A stretch of 64,000 bases of DNA from Mesostigma viride (taxonomy: Eukaryota > Streptophyta > Mesostigmatophyceae > Mesostigmatales > Mesostigmataceae), in contig RPFO01000003.1 in assembly GCA_009746045.1 (NCBI GenBank), positions 1,219,969 to 1,283,968 on the forward strand, written 5' to 3'. Under the pieces are notes generated by a model. It did no database searches. It worked only from the letters and a program-made list of their open reading frames with translations, and was not told where the DNA came from. The position numbers and the translations under genes are program-made. Shown one piece after another: positions 1 through 38,770 of the stretch (positions within the stretch are counted from its first letter, which is position 1; each line of letters begins with the position of its first letter).

Positions 1-3000
1 AGTACCCATGGGATAGGACAGGGACGGATGGGACGGGAAAGGGGAGTTGGGGAACGAGGCGGGCGGGAAGAAAGGGAGGAGGGGAGAGGAAAAGGAGGAA
101 GAAGGGGAGGGGGAGAAGGGGTAGAAGATGCATAGAGAGCACGTCAACTCGAGATGTTTTCCTTCGCTGCATTACGTCACATTGTTTCTTACCATTCCAC
201 CCCAAAGGAGCAGCTTTTAAGGCTGCAAAAGTTAATCTACCTTACCTATCCAATCGAGACAGTGCCTTACTGGTTCACCCATGCCACACACATCATGTAA
301 ATGAATAAGTGCCGCACATACCTTGGCTACCCCAGGGATTTTTTCCAACTTTTCCTTGGCCAGTTTTCCTTCGCCTGCGGTGTTGGTGGGGTACAGTCAT
401 GGAGGGGCAGCAAAAGACAAGCAAGGGGAAATGAAGGCGGGAATTGCCAGCCTCCATAAGTGATGTGCGAAATCAAAACACCCATACAAACTGCCGATCC
501 AACATGCGACGGGGGAATCCACAAAGAAACCATGTTGTGAATGCTAGCACGCGTACTATATCGTATGTGAGCCAAATTTACAGCATGACATTATCTGGCT
601 GTGATCTCACTGCTTCTCGGTGCCAAGTGACTTGACCATAGATAGTTGCAAACTTGAGATACGCCCGTAGTGGCGACAACAGCTAACGACAACAGCTAAC
701 CTGATAACCAGATCAAACAACCTGCAATTCTTCCAAACATTTGGAATGTGGCAACTGTCATACATGGCCAAGGATTTCAGTTGGACAGCGGCAGAGACGT
801 ACAGCTGCAAGCATCATGGCCATAGGCTGATTGCCTTGGGCTTACCATCCGCGTCCTTGATAATCAGGCAAACCTCGGTGGAGTCAGGCGGGTAGAGCGT
901 GTGGGGGATGGGGCTGCACTCACGCCAGGGACCCACCACCACAAACAAAAGGCAACGCATTGGGAATAGTTGGAGGGGCAAACGACTAGGCTTTGTAGGG
1001 GCAACCCCTCGTCTGAAAAGGTCCATAATTATACAAAGATGCTTCCCCCTAGACACATACGGAAGCATATGGCTTACATTTAGACGAGGCATGGGCACGT
1101 ATGCGTTGTAAGGACAGAAGGCATGAGTATGCCTCATATAGAGATAAGGCATGGGCACGTATGCCTGAGTTGTAGTGGCATGTGTACCGTAGTGGTCAAA
1201 ATCACTTAGCGTCTAATTGTTTGCGAATTGACCTCGCAAACTGCTATTAATGGGCTTGATTTTGGGTCGCAAAGTTCAAATGTTACCGCGCCGCGCCTGC
1301 GCCGCGCCGCACAGCCCCAAGCCCAGCGAACGGCCTTTCGCGCCACAATTTTTCGCGCCTTTTGTCACTGTCACTGCGAAAGCCTAAGGCTTGTGCAGAA
1401 TGCACGGTGTCTTGGCAGAAGAGCGGGGCGTCGATGGCAGAAGAGCCGCGGGGCGTCCGGGCAGGCCAGCAGGCAGTCAAGCCTGCTGCCGGCTTACAAA
1501 TTTACATGCCCATGCCGGTTTCTTTCATCATGATTCACTACGCCGGTGTTTATGGTCAGCGTCCGTAGCTTTGTGGCAGCTTTCATTGGGTACATACCTT
1601 GGGCAGGTGGCCATGGTTTGCATTGATCTTGTGTTTGGTTTTTACACCATGTAGTTATCATGGACTGATGAAGAGGACAGCACAAATGCTACGGTAGTGT
1701 TTGTTGGTAAATAATTATCATGAAGTGTACACACTGATGGCCCGCCCTCCATATTTGCCGCAACCGGGTCATGCCCCCTATTGTGGATGAATAGATGAAC
1801 TTCAGTTACTTGAATTTAGATCATTACTGATGAGGTAATTAGATAGACGGTAGAGCAACCGGGTCTCCTACACTATCATCCTAAGGGCTAATTAATGCTC
1901 CGTGGCTCCTCACTAATGATGGTATCGCGTTATTATTAAGCGAGACAACCGCTATTATTGGTAGTATTATAATCAGTGCTCATACCCAATTGATCAATCA
2001 AATTACTCAGGTGGGTACTTGGGTTACATGAGTGGAGAGGGGGCAAAGGGATATGAAGTTGGTGAGACCCAAGCCAAGCCACTGACCACTAACAAGCCGA
2101 TGGGCTCGCAAACCTAAAACTTTGCCTGCATTTTTGGTCGCAAACTATAAATTCCATCCAGTTTTGGGGTCGCAAAGTAATTAGACGCAAAGTGATTTTG
2201 ACCACTACGGTATGTGTGATATTGTAATAAGGCATGGGCATGAATGCCTTACAAGGATATAAGGCATGAGTGTGCCTTATATGGAGATAAGGCATGTGTA
2301 TGACCTACAGACCCAAACACCAGGAAAGGAAGGCAATGGCAGCAACGAGGAAAAGCTCCCCACAACTTCCTTTCTATGAATCCCATGCAGATTTAGCTTC
2401 GAGCCCAACCAGCTTTCTATCAGCGCTAGCGATTTGTGCCTCGAAGACCTACTTTATTTGTACCTGTTTGGACTCATACTTTCCATCCTCTCGCCATTCC
2501 CTACGCATCCATCACAGGGAAGGGGGACGTGACACCTGCTCATGAGCGCCCCGGTATGCCACCCCTGGAAATATCTATTTTGTGACTTCATTGACTTAGC
2601 ATCATGGGTTGAATAAAACATCTATTTCATGGCACCACCCACATGAAGCAGGAAAAGCTGCCACCGGTGCCAAGAAAGTAATATCTCATCGCCAGGAACC
2701 AAATGTGGAAGCTTAGGCAAGAATTTTCCGAGCTTGAGCATGAAAAATTATAATTTTTTTAACGGAGCCTGTGCACAAGAGAATGGGCAGCAAGGAACCA
2801 TGGCCTCTGTACGGGAAACCATGTGAGAGCAGCCAGTTATTTAAAGCGCATTGTCTCGATCTGAAGTTTGAAAATTCTGGTCTACAGGGCGGTTCGATAT
2901 AAGGAGCCGCCAGCCCCAGCTTCCTGGCTTAAATGCAATTATGTAGCCCAGCGTCAATTAACAAACCGCAAGGCCTGGCATTCACATACGACCGCAGGCA

Positions 3001-4756
3001 ATACCAGCAAACTTGTGAGCGTTCTATGGCATGCACACGGGGCATTGTCTCAGCACCCTTGCCAGCCCACAATCCTCGGTCCAAAGATGGCCGCATTTCC
3101 CCGTGCTGACATAACCTACACACCTGCAGACATCCTATAGCACCATGGCCATTTAAGCTTACATTTTGTCTGGGTTGACCTTCTGCTTTGCGGGGATGGA
3201 CTTCAATGTCACGATCTGCCCCAAGAGCAAAGATGGTATACACGCACACGGGGAAGAAACGCAGTGGGATGATGAGTGGGTGCGGGGGACAGGAGAGGGC
3301 GGGAGGGAGGGAGGGAGGGAGGGAGGGAGGGAGGGAGGGAGAGGAGGGAGGGAGGGAGGGAGGAGGGAGGAGGGAGGGAGGAGGGAGGGAGGGAGGGAGG
3401 GAGGGGGGAGGAGGGAGGGAGGGAGGGAGGGAGGGAGGGAGGGAGGGAGGGAGGGAGGGAGGGAGGGAGGGAGGGAGGAGGGAGGGAGGGAGGGAGGGAG
3501 GGAGGGAGGAGGGAGGAGGAGGAGGAGGGAGGGAGGGAGGGAGGGAGGGAGGGAGGGAGGGAGGGAGGGAGGGAGGGAGGGAGGGAGGAGGGAGGGAGGG
3601 AGGGAGGGAGGAGGGAGGGAGGAGGGAGGGAGGGAGGGAGGGAGGGAGGGAGGGAGGGAGGAGGGAGGGAGGGAGGGAGGGAGGGAGGGAGGGAGGGAGG
3701 GAGGGAGGAGGGAGGGAGGGAGGGAGGGAGGGAGGGAGGAGGGAGGGAGGAGGGAGGGAGGGAGGGAGGGGAGGGAGGGAGGGAGGAGGGAGGGAGGGAG
3801 GAGGGAGGGAGGAGGGAGGGAGGGAGGGAGGGAGGAGGAGGGAGGAGGGAGGGAGGGAGGGAGGGAGGGAGGGAGGGAGGGAGGGAGGGGAGGGAGGGAG
3901 GGAGGGAGGGAGGGAGGGAGGAGGGAGGGAGGAGAGGGAGGGAGGGAGGGAGGGAGGAGGGAGGGAGGAGGGAGGGGAGGGAGGGAGGGAGGAGGGAGGG
4001 AGGGAGGGAGGGAGGGAGGGAGGGAGGGAGGGAGGGGAGGGAGGGAGGAGGGAGGAGGGAGGGAGGGAGGGAGGGAGGGAGGGAGGGAGGGAGGGAGGAG
4101 GAGGAGGGAGGGAGGGAGGGAGGGAGGGAGGGAGGGAGGAGGAGGGAGGAGGAGGGAGGAGGGAGGGAGGGAGGGAGGGAGGGAGGAGGGAGGGAGGGAG
4201 GGAGGGAGGAGGGAGGGAGGGAGGGAGGGAGGGAGGGAGGGAGGGAGGGAGGGAGGGAGGGAGGGAGGGAGGGAGGGAGGGAGGGAGGGAGGGGGCGGGT
4301 GGGGGGGGCGGGAGTGCAGGGAAGGGAGTAGCCGTACAGACACACAGCGAGAGATTGAGAATACAAATTGGAGAACGACACGCAGGTATGCAAGCACGCG
4401 GATCCAGAGGGCATGCCAAAGCGAACCGGTGTGACATATGCAAAGCAAGGCCGGTGTGCCTTGGCGTAAATCACCAGCATTGCGATAAAACACCAAATAA
4501 AATTCCTGCAATGTGGATTACGGTGCCCAACACATTCCTGGCGCAACCAAAAACAAAAAGCGAGGCGGCCGGTGTTGTGGACATTTTTATTGACTGGCCA
4601 AGCTACACTTACCAGATACAACATTTCTTCCGCCTCCAAAAGCTGCGATGCACTCTTCTTCTGCTTCCCTTGGACATAATTCAACAAGGCTTGAACAGCC
4701 TTTCTAGCCTGGTCGGCAGATACCGAGTGCGACGCTCGGCTGACCTTTTTATCCAT
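1..4756 (-). CDS. Ribosomal L1 domain-containing protein (RSL1D1/Utp30/Cic1-like), 5' part of gene, partial
   Basis: Four exons on the minus strand join in phase: 4756-4613 (48 codons from ATG, donor gtaagt), 3215-3163, 913-846 and 374-322, giving 106 residues; the rest lies beyond the left edge. The product reads like the N-terminus of the RSL1D1/Cic1/Utp30 family, nucleolar L1-fold proteins of ribosome biogenesis: a helix with [13 protein letters not shown], then [10 protein letters not shown], the strand [10 protein letters not shown] split across the exon 1/2 border, [18 protein letters not shown], and [11 protein letters not shown], where relatives have KD...I.GV.KVI. All junction phases agree (0, 2, 1, 0). 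Intron 1 (3216-4612) contains the GGGA/TCCC array and intron 2 (914-3162) a TIR element, so the small exons are easily missed. Family assignment is by recalled pattern, not by a search. Function in this organism is inferred. Confidence 0.75.
1085..1175. repeat. Cluster of short palindromes (AAGGCAT...ATGCCTT type), left of the TIR element
   Basis: Several imperfect hairpins are built from AGGCATG(n)CATGCCT. A similar cluster lies at 2229-2300, just outside the right end of the TIR element, for example AAGGCATGGGCATGAATGCC. The element therefore sits inside a palindromic repeat patch, or carries it as part of a larger unit. Confidence 0.6.
1186..2211. mobile_element. Non-autonomous TIR DNA transposon (MITE-like) in intron 2 of the L1-domain gene
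   Basis: Terminal inverted repeats of 33 bp lie at 1186-1218 and 2179-2211, starting ACCGTAGTGGTCAAAATCAC and differing at one position. The 6-bp direct repeat ATGTGT flanks the element at 1180-1185 and 2212-2217, a plausible target-site duplication. Inside each end there are further TTTGCGA/TCGCAAA motifs. The interior has no transposase-like frame, so movement would need a transposase supplied in trans. The superfamily cannot be fixed from TIR and TSD alone. Confidence 0.8.
2229..2300. repeat. Cluster of short palindromes, right of the TIR element
   Basis: Three hairpin-forming AAGGCAT...TGCCTT units in tandem are related to those at 1085-1175. They lie within intron 2 of the L1-domain gene. 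Confidence 0.6.
3299..4293 (+). repeat. About 1-kb GGGA/GGA polypurine array in intron 1 of the L1-domain gene
   Basis: Nearly pure GGGAGGGA with interspersed GGA and occasional GGGGA units. On the coding (minus) strand it is a TCCC polypyrimidine tract ending about 83 nt before the exon 2 acceptor. Open frames through it encode only Gly/Arg/Glu or Pro/Ser/Leu runs and are artefacts of the repeat. Such a tract can form triplex DNA. Confidence 0.95.
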
Positions 4757-5736
4757 CGCGGCGTCAACTTTTGCACAGCTTCGTCTATCAACCCGGACGT
4801 TTACCGCGCCAAACCCCAATTATATATGTACCACCGGCGTCCTTACTCCTTAACAACCGCCAAAAGCAGAGCACGTAAATTTGCAATTATTGTTTTTTCA
4901 GATTTACAGACTTTCGACCGTCAAAGACGCCACTCGGTTCTTATTTGGTTATTTGGTTGCCGAGCGAGCGGCGGCTCATTACAGTGATTACACTAGGTAC
5001 TGGGGCCCGGCCGTTAATAACTACCTTCTGGCTGCTGGCACCACCTCTCCAGGTGTCGCATCACTCGCATGTTGTTGTTGTTGTTGTTGCCCACGCCGCA
5101 CATGGGCATTGGGCAGCAAGAGATTTGGAAACGGCCGAGGGGTGTCACGTGTGCAGGCAGGCAGCGGCACCGGAGTGACCGGACCACAGCCTGTGACAAG
5201 CAAAGTAAAGTTAGTGCTTGCAACTTGCAAGATCCAGTATTTTGGGGGTGCGGAACTGCGGAGCGAAGATCAGCCAGGCATCTATAAGATTCGAATTTCC
5301 CGTTCCATCTGGACGTAGATCTTACGATGGCAGGGAGTGACAGCTGTGGCATTTCCCAATTACAAGGCTGCTGGACAAAGTGATGTGTAACCAGTGTGCG
5401 CCTGCTGTACGCCGGAATTCCCCGCCACATTTTCTCATGGCGCAATTAGGTGTCACAATGGCCGTCGAATACGGTTAGAAGGTTAGAAGGTGAAAGTGTG
5501 GAGGCTACCAGCCGTGTTATGCGTCAGAACATTGTTGCTGGGAAGACACATGGGAAGACACATGGGAAGACACCTGCGTTTTAAAACTTATCTGCGCCAT
5601 GTAGAATGCTGACGGGCCTTCTTTAGTAATGGCTACGTTTCACACATCATCGCTGCATTTTCTTGGATTCCCACCCGCTGTCCAAATTGCTAAGAGCATG
5701 TAGCCATCTGCCAGCTCTAGCTACAAAAGCGTAGAC
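4757..5736. promoter_or_regulatory. Divergent intergenic region between the L1-domain and Sel1 genes
   Basis: About 1 kb separates two start codons that point away from each other, so it should contain both promoters. Visible are a TATATAT-like stretch near 4820, a (GTT)n run next to CCCACGCCGCACAT at 5070-5103, and short tandem units of GGGAAGACACAT near 5540-5570. No coding frame here is credible. Promoter function is inferred from position only. Confidence 0.5.
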
Positions 5737-34839
<29,103 letters not shown>

Positions 34840-35730
34840 GTGTGTATCCGAAAGGCGAGGCACCGGGGGTGGGGCGATGACAAGTCGAGGCACTGGGCTT
34901 GTGACAGTGAGCGGTGGATGGGCGAGAGGGTCATCCTGGGGTTCTAGCTCTGAGCCATTATCTTGTGAATGTTGTTACTTTACTGCAGAAGGCAAGGTGT
35001 GTCCTGGCCCCGGGGTCTTACCAGCACAAAATTCATGGCTGTGAGACCAGGCCAAAGTGGATGCTCGCTGTGATCCTGCCATGAGAAACAGGCACCGAAT
35101 TCCTGGCTGCGAGTTCATGAGAGGGGGTGCAGCGGTGGCCCAATACAAGGACACAGAAGACATGGATGTGCCCATGTAATATGGAAGCGGGTGATGTGCT
35201 CTGAGCTCATCAATGGCAGTGGATCCCTGCTGTGACTGCATAATATGCCACATTAGGCTTGTCGCGGGGAGCTAAGCCAATTCCCCTGGCGTTCCATAAG
35301 TGCACCCTGTGTATGGCAACAGTACGATATTGTCCCTGCAGTGCTTACGGGGGCAGCTGCAAATGTTCAGTGCCTGCTTGTGGTTGCAATTTACGGAGTC
35401 TTTCTGGCTGGCGTGTACGCCAGTCATGATTGGTGGTTGGTCTTGAATATCTTGCCCTCCATGATATGGCATGCAAACGTTTTGAGATGACGTTCCTTCT
35501 GCGACGGTTGTGGCTAGGAGATAGCCTGATGGTACCAATAAATGGTTGGGCTGATAGATCGTGGCGTTGAGGGGGTCTCCCCTTTACTTTGCCTGCAACT
35601 TTTGTCGGCCTGTAATGTGCCGCTAGAATTGTTTCACAAACATCATGGTCCGGAATGTCCCGATTTCTGGCCTGCGCTGGTTGTCTCCTTGGTGATCATG
35701 GTCTCATTAATTAATTAAATCATTAACTAA
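34840..35730. other. 3' flank of the Sel1 gene, no gene recognised
   Basis: Downstream of the stop codon there is no credible frame. A piece of the dispersed TGGCCTGCGCTGGTTGTCTC repeat lies at about 35648-35694. TTAATTAA-type sequence starts near 35705 and marks the edge of the transposon nest. Confidence 0.6.
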
Positions 35731-36535
35731 TTGATTAATGAGTGGATGGATGGGCGCACACATTCCTACCGGTCTAATCTATCTACATTGGCTACATACT
35801 ACATCTATCTAACAACATTCTAACTACATCATCTATCTAGGCAGCCGCACGCTGCCCTAGGGGGAGCTATCTAGCGTGCCTCCCGCGGGATTAACTAATT
35901 GATTAATGTACACATGACTGCGTCACGTGAGCACAAGTCCTCGGTGGAAGGGGAACATGGGATGGAATGAATTAATTAATTAATTAATTAAGCTTGTGCT
36001 CCCGTTGGGGAGTCACGGAGCACCGGAGTGCTTTTAATCCCTCTATGTGCACAACAGGAAGAAAGGGCAGAGACACCCTTTCTCCTTCATGCCAGAGGCA
36101 TGCCACAGCAGCAATAGGACATGATAGATGATCCGGCAAGATCTGTGGGTGCAATAAGACCCATGTGAGCATATCATGGGATTAATTAAGCTCGTGCTCC
36201 CGTTGGGGAGTCATATCATGGCCGGGATGGAATGGATTCATGATGCTAGCTATCTAGTTCCTACTAGTGCCCAACTTCGGCTGGACTGCCTGCAGCGCTC
36301 GAGGCTCGGGCGGTTAATTAATTAATTAATTAGACTCGTGCTCCCGTTGGGGAGTCACGGAGCATTAACCCCGATGGATGGATGGATGGATGGGTGCAAA
36401 CAGTCCTACCGGTCTAATCTATCTACATCAGCTACACACTACATCTATCTAACAGCATTCTAACTACAACATCTATCTAGACAGCCGCACGCTGCCCTAG
36501 GGGAGCTATCTGGCATGCCTCCCACGGGATTGCAC
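35730..36535 (-). mobile_element. LINE 3'-UTR copies with terminal hairpin (second subfamily)
   Basis: Two similar stretches (about 35740-35890 and 36380-36530) share CCTACCGGTCTAATCTATCT and CAGCCGCACGCTGCCCTAG. Copies of the hairpin CTCCCGTTGGGGAG at 35999-36012, 36197-36210 and 36341-36354 each follow a TTAATTAA tract on the plus strand. Read on the minus strand this is a 3' UTR, a hairpin and an AT tail. The block at 36380-36535 continues directly from the ORF2 C-terminus at 36540-36650. Confidence 0.7.
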
Positions 36536-36539
36536 ACGC

Positions 36540-36650
36540 GGGCGCTTCCCCACTGGGGGGGGCATGTTGTCCTCTATGACCTGGGCCCACTTGGCCTTGT
36601 CCATCATCTTCTTCCAAATCACGGAGAGGCCTAGGCCCCCCATGTCCTCT
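36540..36650 (-). pseudogene. C-terminal remnant of LINE ORF2
   Basis: The minus strand reads GLGLSVIWKKMMDKAKWAQV then IEDNMPPPVGK, matching in layout the C-terminus at 44092-44250 (LSLLWTAMQNKTRWQKIVKA, then PDPVGK). Upstream coding sequence is lost. It is followed by the second-subfamily 3' UTR. Confidence 0.65.
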
Positions 36651-36785
36651 ACTAGCTCGGGCGGTTGGTCTAGAAATCAGCCCCCAAACGGAGGCCCTAG
36701 CCCTCGGCATGGCAGGGCCCCCACTGACCCACACTCCGCCTCGATCTTAGACGACACCGAGGCCACGACCCTACTTCAGGCCGCT

Positions 36786-37050
36786 TCAACCTGCTCGGCA
36801 GTTGGCTTCCCGACTGCGTGGACGACCTGACGACATGCACGGATCGGCATGGCGTGGTGGGCGCAACTCCATGACCACCGCCGCTGGTGGAGCAACCCCG
36901 CCCTACCCCGGATCGTCAAGCGTGACCTCTTCATTCAAGGTCGTCATTCTGACGATCCTGACCTACGGCGCCGAGACCTAGACACTGACGCAGGAGCTGG
37001 ATCGCAACGACTCAACGGCAATGTCACCAAGATGCTGCGCATGCAAGGCC
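36786..37050 (+). pseudogene. Degenerate LINE reverse-transcriptase C-terminal segment
   Basis: Reading across frames on the plus strand gives FNLLGSWLPD, then DD, RIGMAWAQLH, IVKRDLF and VILTILTYGAET followed by a stop. This matches the order FKLLGSWLPD..DD...RIGLAWARL...LVLTVLTYGAEAWTL in the element at 44531-45388. Several frameshifts make it a dead copy. It lies opposite in strand to the neighbouring ORF2 remnant, so the two are separate insertions. Confidence 0.65.
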
Positions 37051-37429
37051 CTTAACATCCCCTTTGGTTTGCACATTAGTAATTAGGATTTGTACGCTGA
37101 TTTGCCCTATGTTTCCCACATTATTAGGCACAGGCGCCTGGGCCTAGCCGGGCCGGGCACCTGGCCCGCACAGATCAGGTAGACACATCAGATAGACTAG
37201 CTGGCACCAAGCCCGCCCAGCCTGGGCGATATGTCCTCACCTAGCGTGCCCCAGGCCGCGCGCGGCAGGGCCGCCACCTGTGGACTTTTCGTGATAGACT
37301 CGGCATGGACATGTGCTACAGTACACTAGACATGACGGGCTCACATCCGGGCAGACTCCTGGTTTGTCCAGATGTAATCTGGAGGCAGATAGCACGCAAG
37401 GATAGATCATAGATGGCAAGTAGTGATGA

Positions 37430-38545
37430 AGGAGACCACCCCCAAGTCTGTGGGGGCTCCGCGTGTGACCGCGTATGGCATTCATAGCGATTCGGGCCGT
37501 GGTGCCCACAACCCTGTAATTAATTAATTAGACTCGTGCTCCCGTTGGGGAGTCACGGAGCCATTAACCCCGATGGATGGATGGATGCAAACAGTCCTAC
37601 CGGTCTAAAGCTTGCAATACCAAGAATGGGCCGTTGCCCTTTATAGCGGGGGGGTGGGGGTGGAGCCTCCATCCCCACCTCCAGCACTACCCTTCGATCT
37701 CCACCCCCACCTCCACCGTGGAGGTGGGGGTGGAGAAGGGTAGTGCTGGAGGTGGGGGTGGGGGTGGAAGGGGGGGGGGGGGGGGAGGGTGGCGATTGGG
37801 GTTACATAATGCTTTTCAACGCATGGAGTCTTTCTTTCACTGAGGGCGGATATGCGTCGTCTCCGTCCTGTCTGGGGTCGCTGGCGTGTCGACTGGGCCT
37901 CATCCCACTCAAGGCGGGCCAGGAGGCGTGTGAGGTTGGTAAATTGGTGGGAGGGTTGACCGTGGCGTGCCTGGTGACCTTGCATCCTGATCATGCTCGC
38001 ACGGTGCGACATGGGGATGGAAAGGGGCTTGTTTATAAAGGCTGTGCCCAAAGCCTATTGTACCGCAAGGCCGCGAGGGTGTGCCCTTACCGGGCGCCCT
38101 CCATACCGGGGACGTGCGTTGACGACGACGATGCAGCTGGGGCTGGCTTTGAGCGTGGCTTGGGCCGCTTGTTAGGAGCTTGCACAGCCATGCGCTTCCC
38201 GTCGATGAAAAGAACGGGGGTGTCGTTGACAAGGCGGACGTAGGTGCGAATGCCGTCGTGCCTGGCCTGGACCGCTGCCTCGCTGCCCAGCAAGCCGTTC
38301 TTGATGACACAACCCTAGTGTAACTAGGACCTATAGATAGCTTATGTACCATACATTCCATCCTATATGTTCCCCTCCGGCCCACTGAGGACTTATGCTC
38401 GCGTGACGAAGTCGCGTGTCTATTAATTAATTAATTTATTAATCTAGAACTTTCCTAGTTACAGCGTTGTGGGCACCACGACCCGAATCGCTATGAATGC
38501 CAAACTGGGTCACACACGGAGGCCCCACTGACTTGGGGCCTGAGC
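37430..38545. repeat. Inverted repeat pair flanking LINE debris
   Basis: 37435-37525 (minus) and 38430-38540 (plus) carry the same roughly 95-bp sequence, including GTTGTGGGCACCACG, CCGAATCGCTATGAATGCCA and GGTCACAC. Each adjoins a TTAATTAATTAA tract on its inner side. A related piece, GGGGTGCCCACAA, lies at about 53520-53550. The enclosed kilobase holds a hairpin copy (37539-37552), a G/C-rich self-complementary GGTGGGGGTGGAG region (37655-37795) and an ORF1 remnant. Confidence 0.65.
38080..38300 (-). pseudogene. LINE ORF1 C-terminal remnant (diverged)
   Basis: The minus strand encodes RHDGIRTYVRLVNDTPVLFI then DGKRM. Its layout matches the C-terminus of the ORF1 proteins at 48.1-52.8 kb (YTQLRQTKAGQPVYWKGAAI then YVGHK), where a ...G.PVYW/PVLFI.G motif ends the domain. 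Truncated at both ends. Confidence 0.5.
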
Positions 38546-38770
38546 ATGCCTGGCCAAATTATGTATTGATTTGAGGCAAATATTCCTGGATGATTATTTG
38601 TGCTAACTCAGTTAGTTTCCCGGCAATGACATGGCGTTGTCCTTTACACCAATGCAATGTGCTGCTTGATATATCAACAATGTGGTATGGCATATAAATG
38701 TCAACCTATCTACTACTACTATATTCTTACGTACTGAGTACAGTAATTTACATTACAGTACGTAATTCAG

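Noticed and set aside
3166-4987. Very long open frames (Gly/Arg/Glu and Pro/Ser/Leu) on both strands
   Set aside because: They exist only because the GGGA array has no stop codons in any frame; the array lies in an intron.
37655-37800. Possible structured RNA from the self-complementary GGTGGGGGTGGAG region
   Set aside because: Low-complexity inverted G/C tracts in repeat debris; nothing beyond self-complementarity supports a functional RNA.
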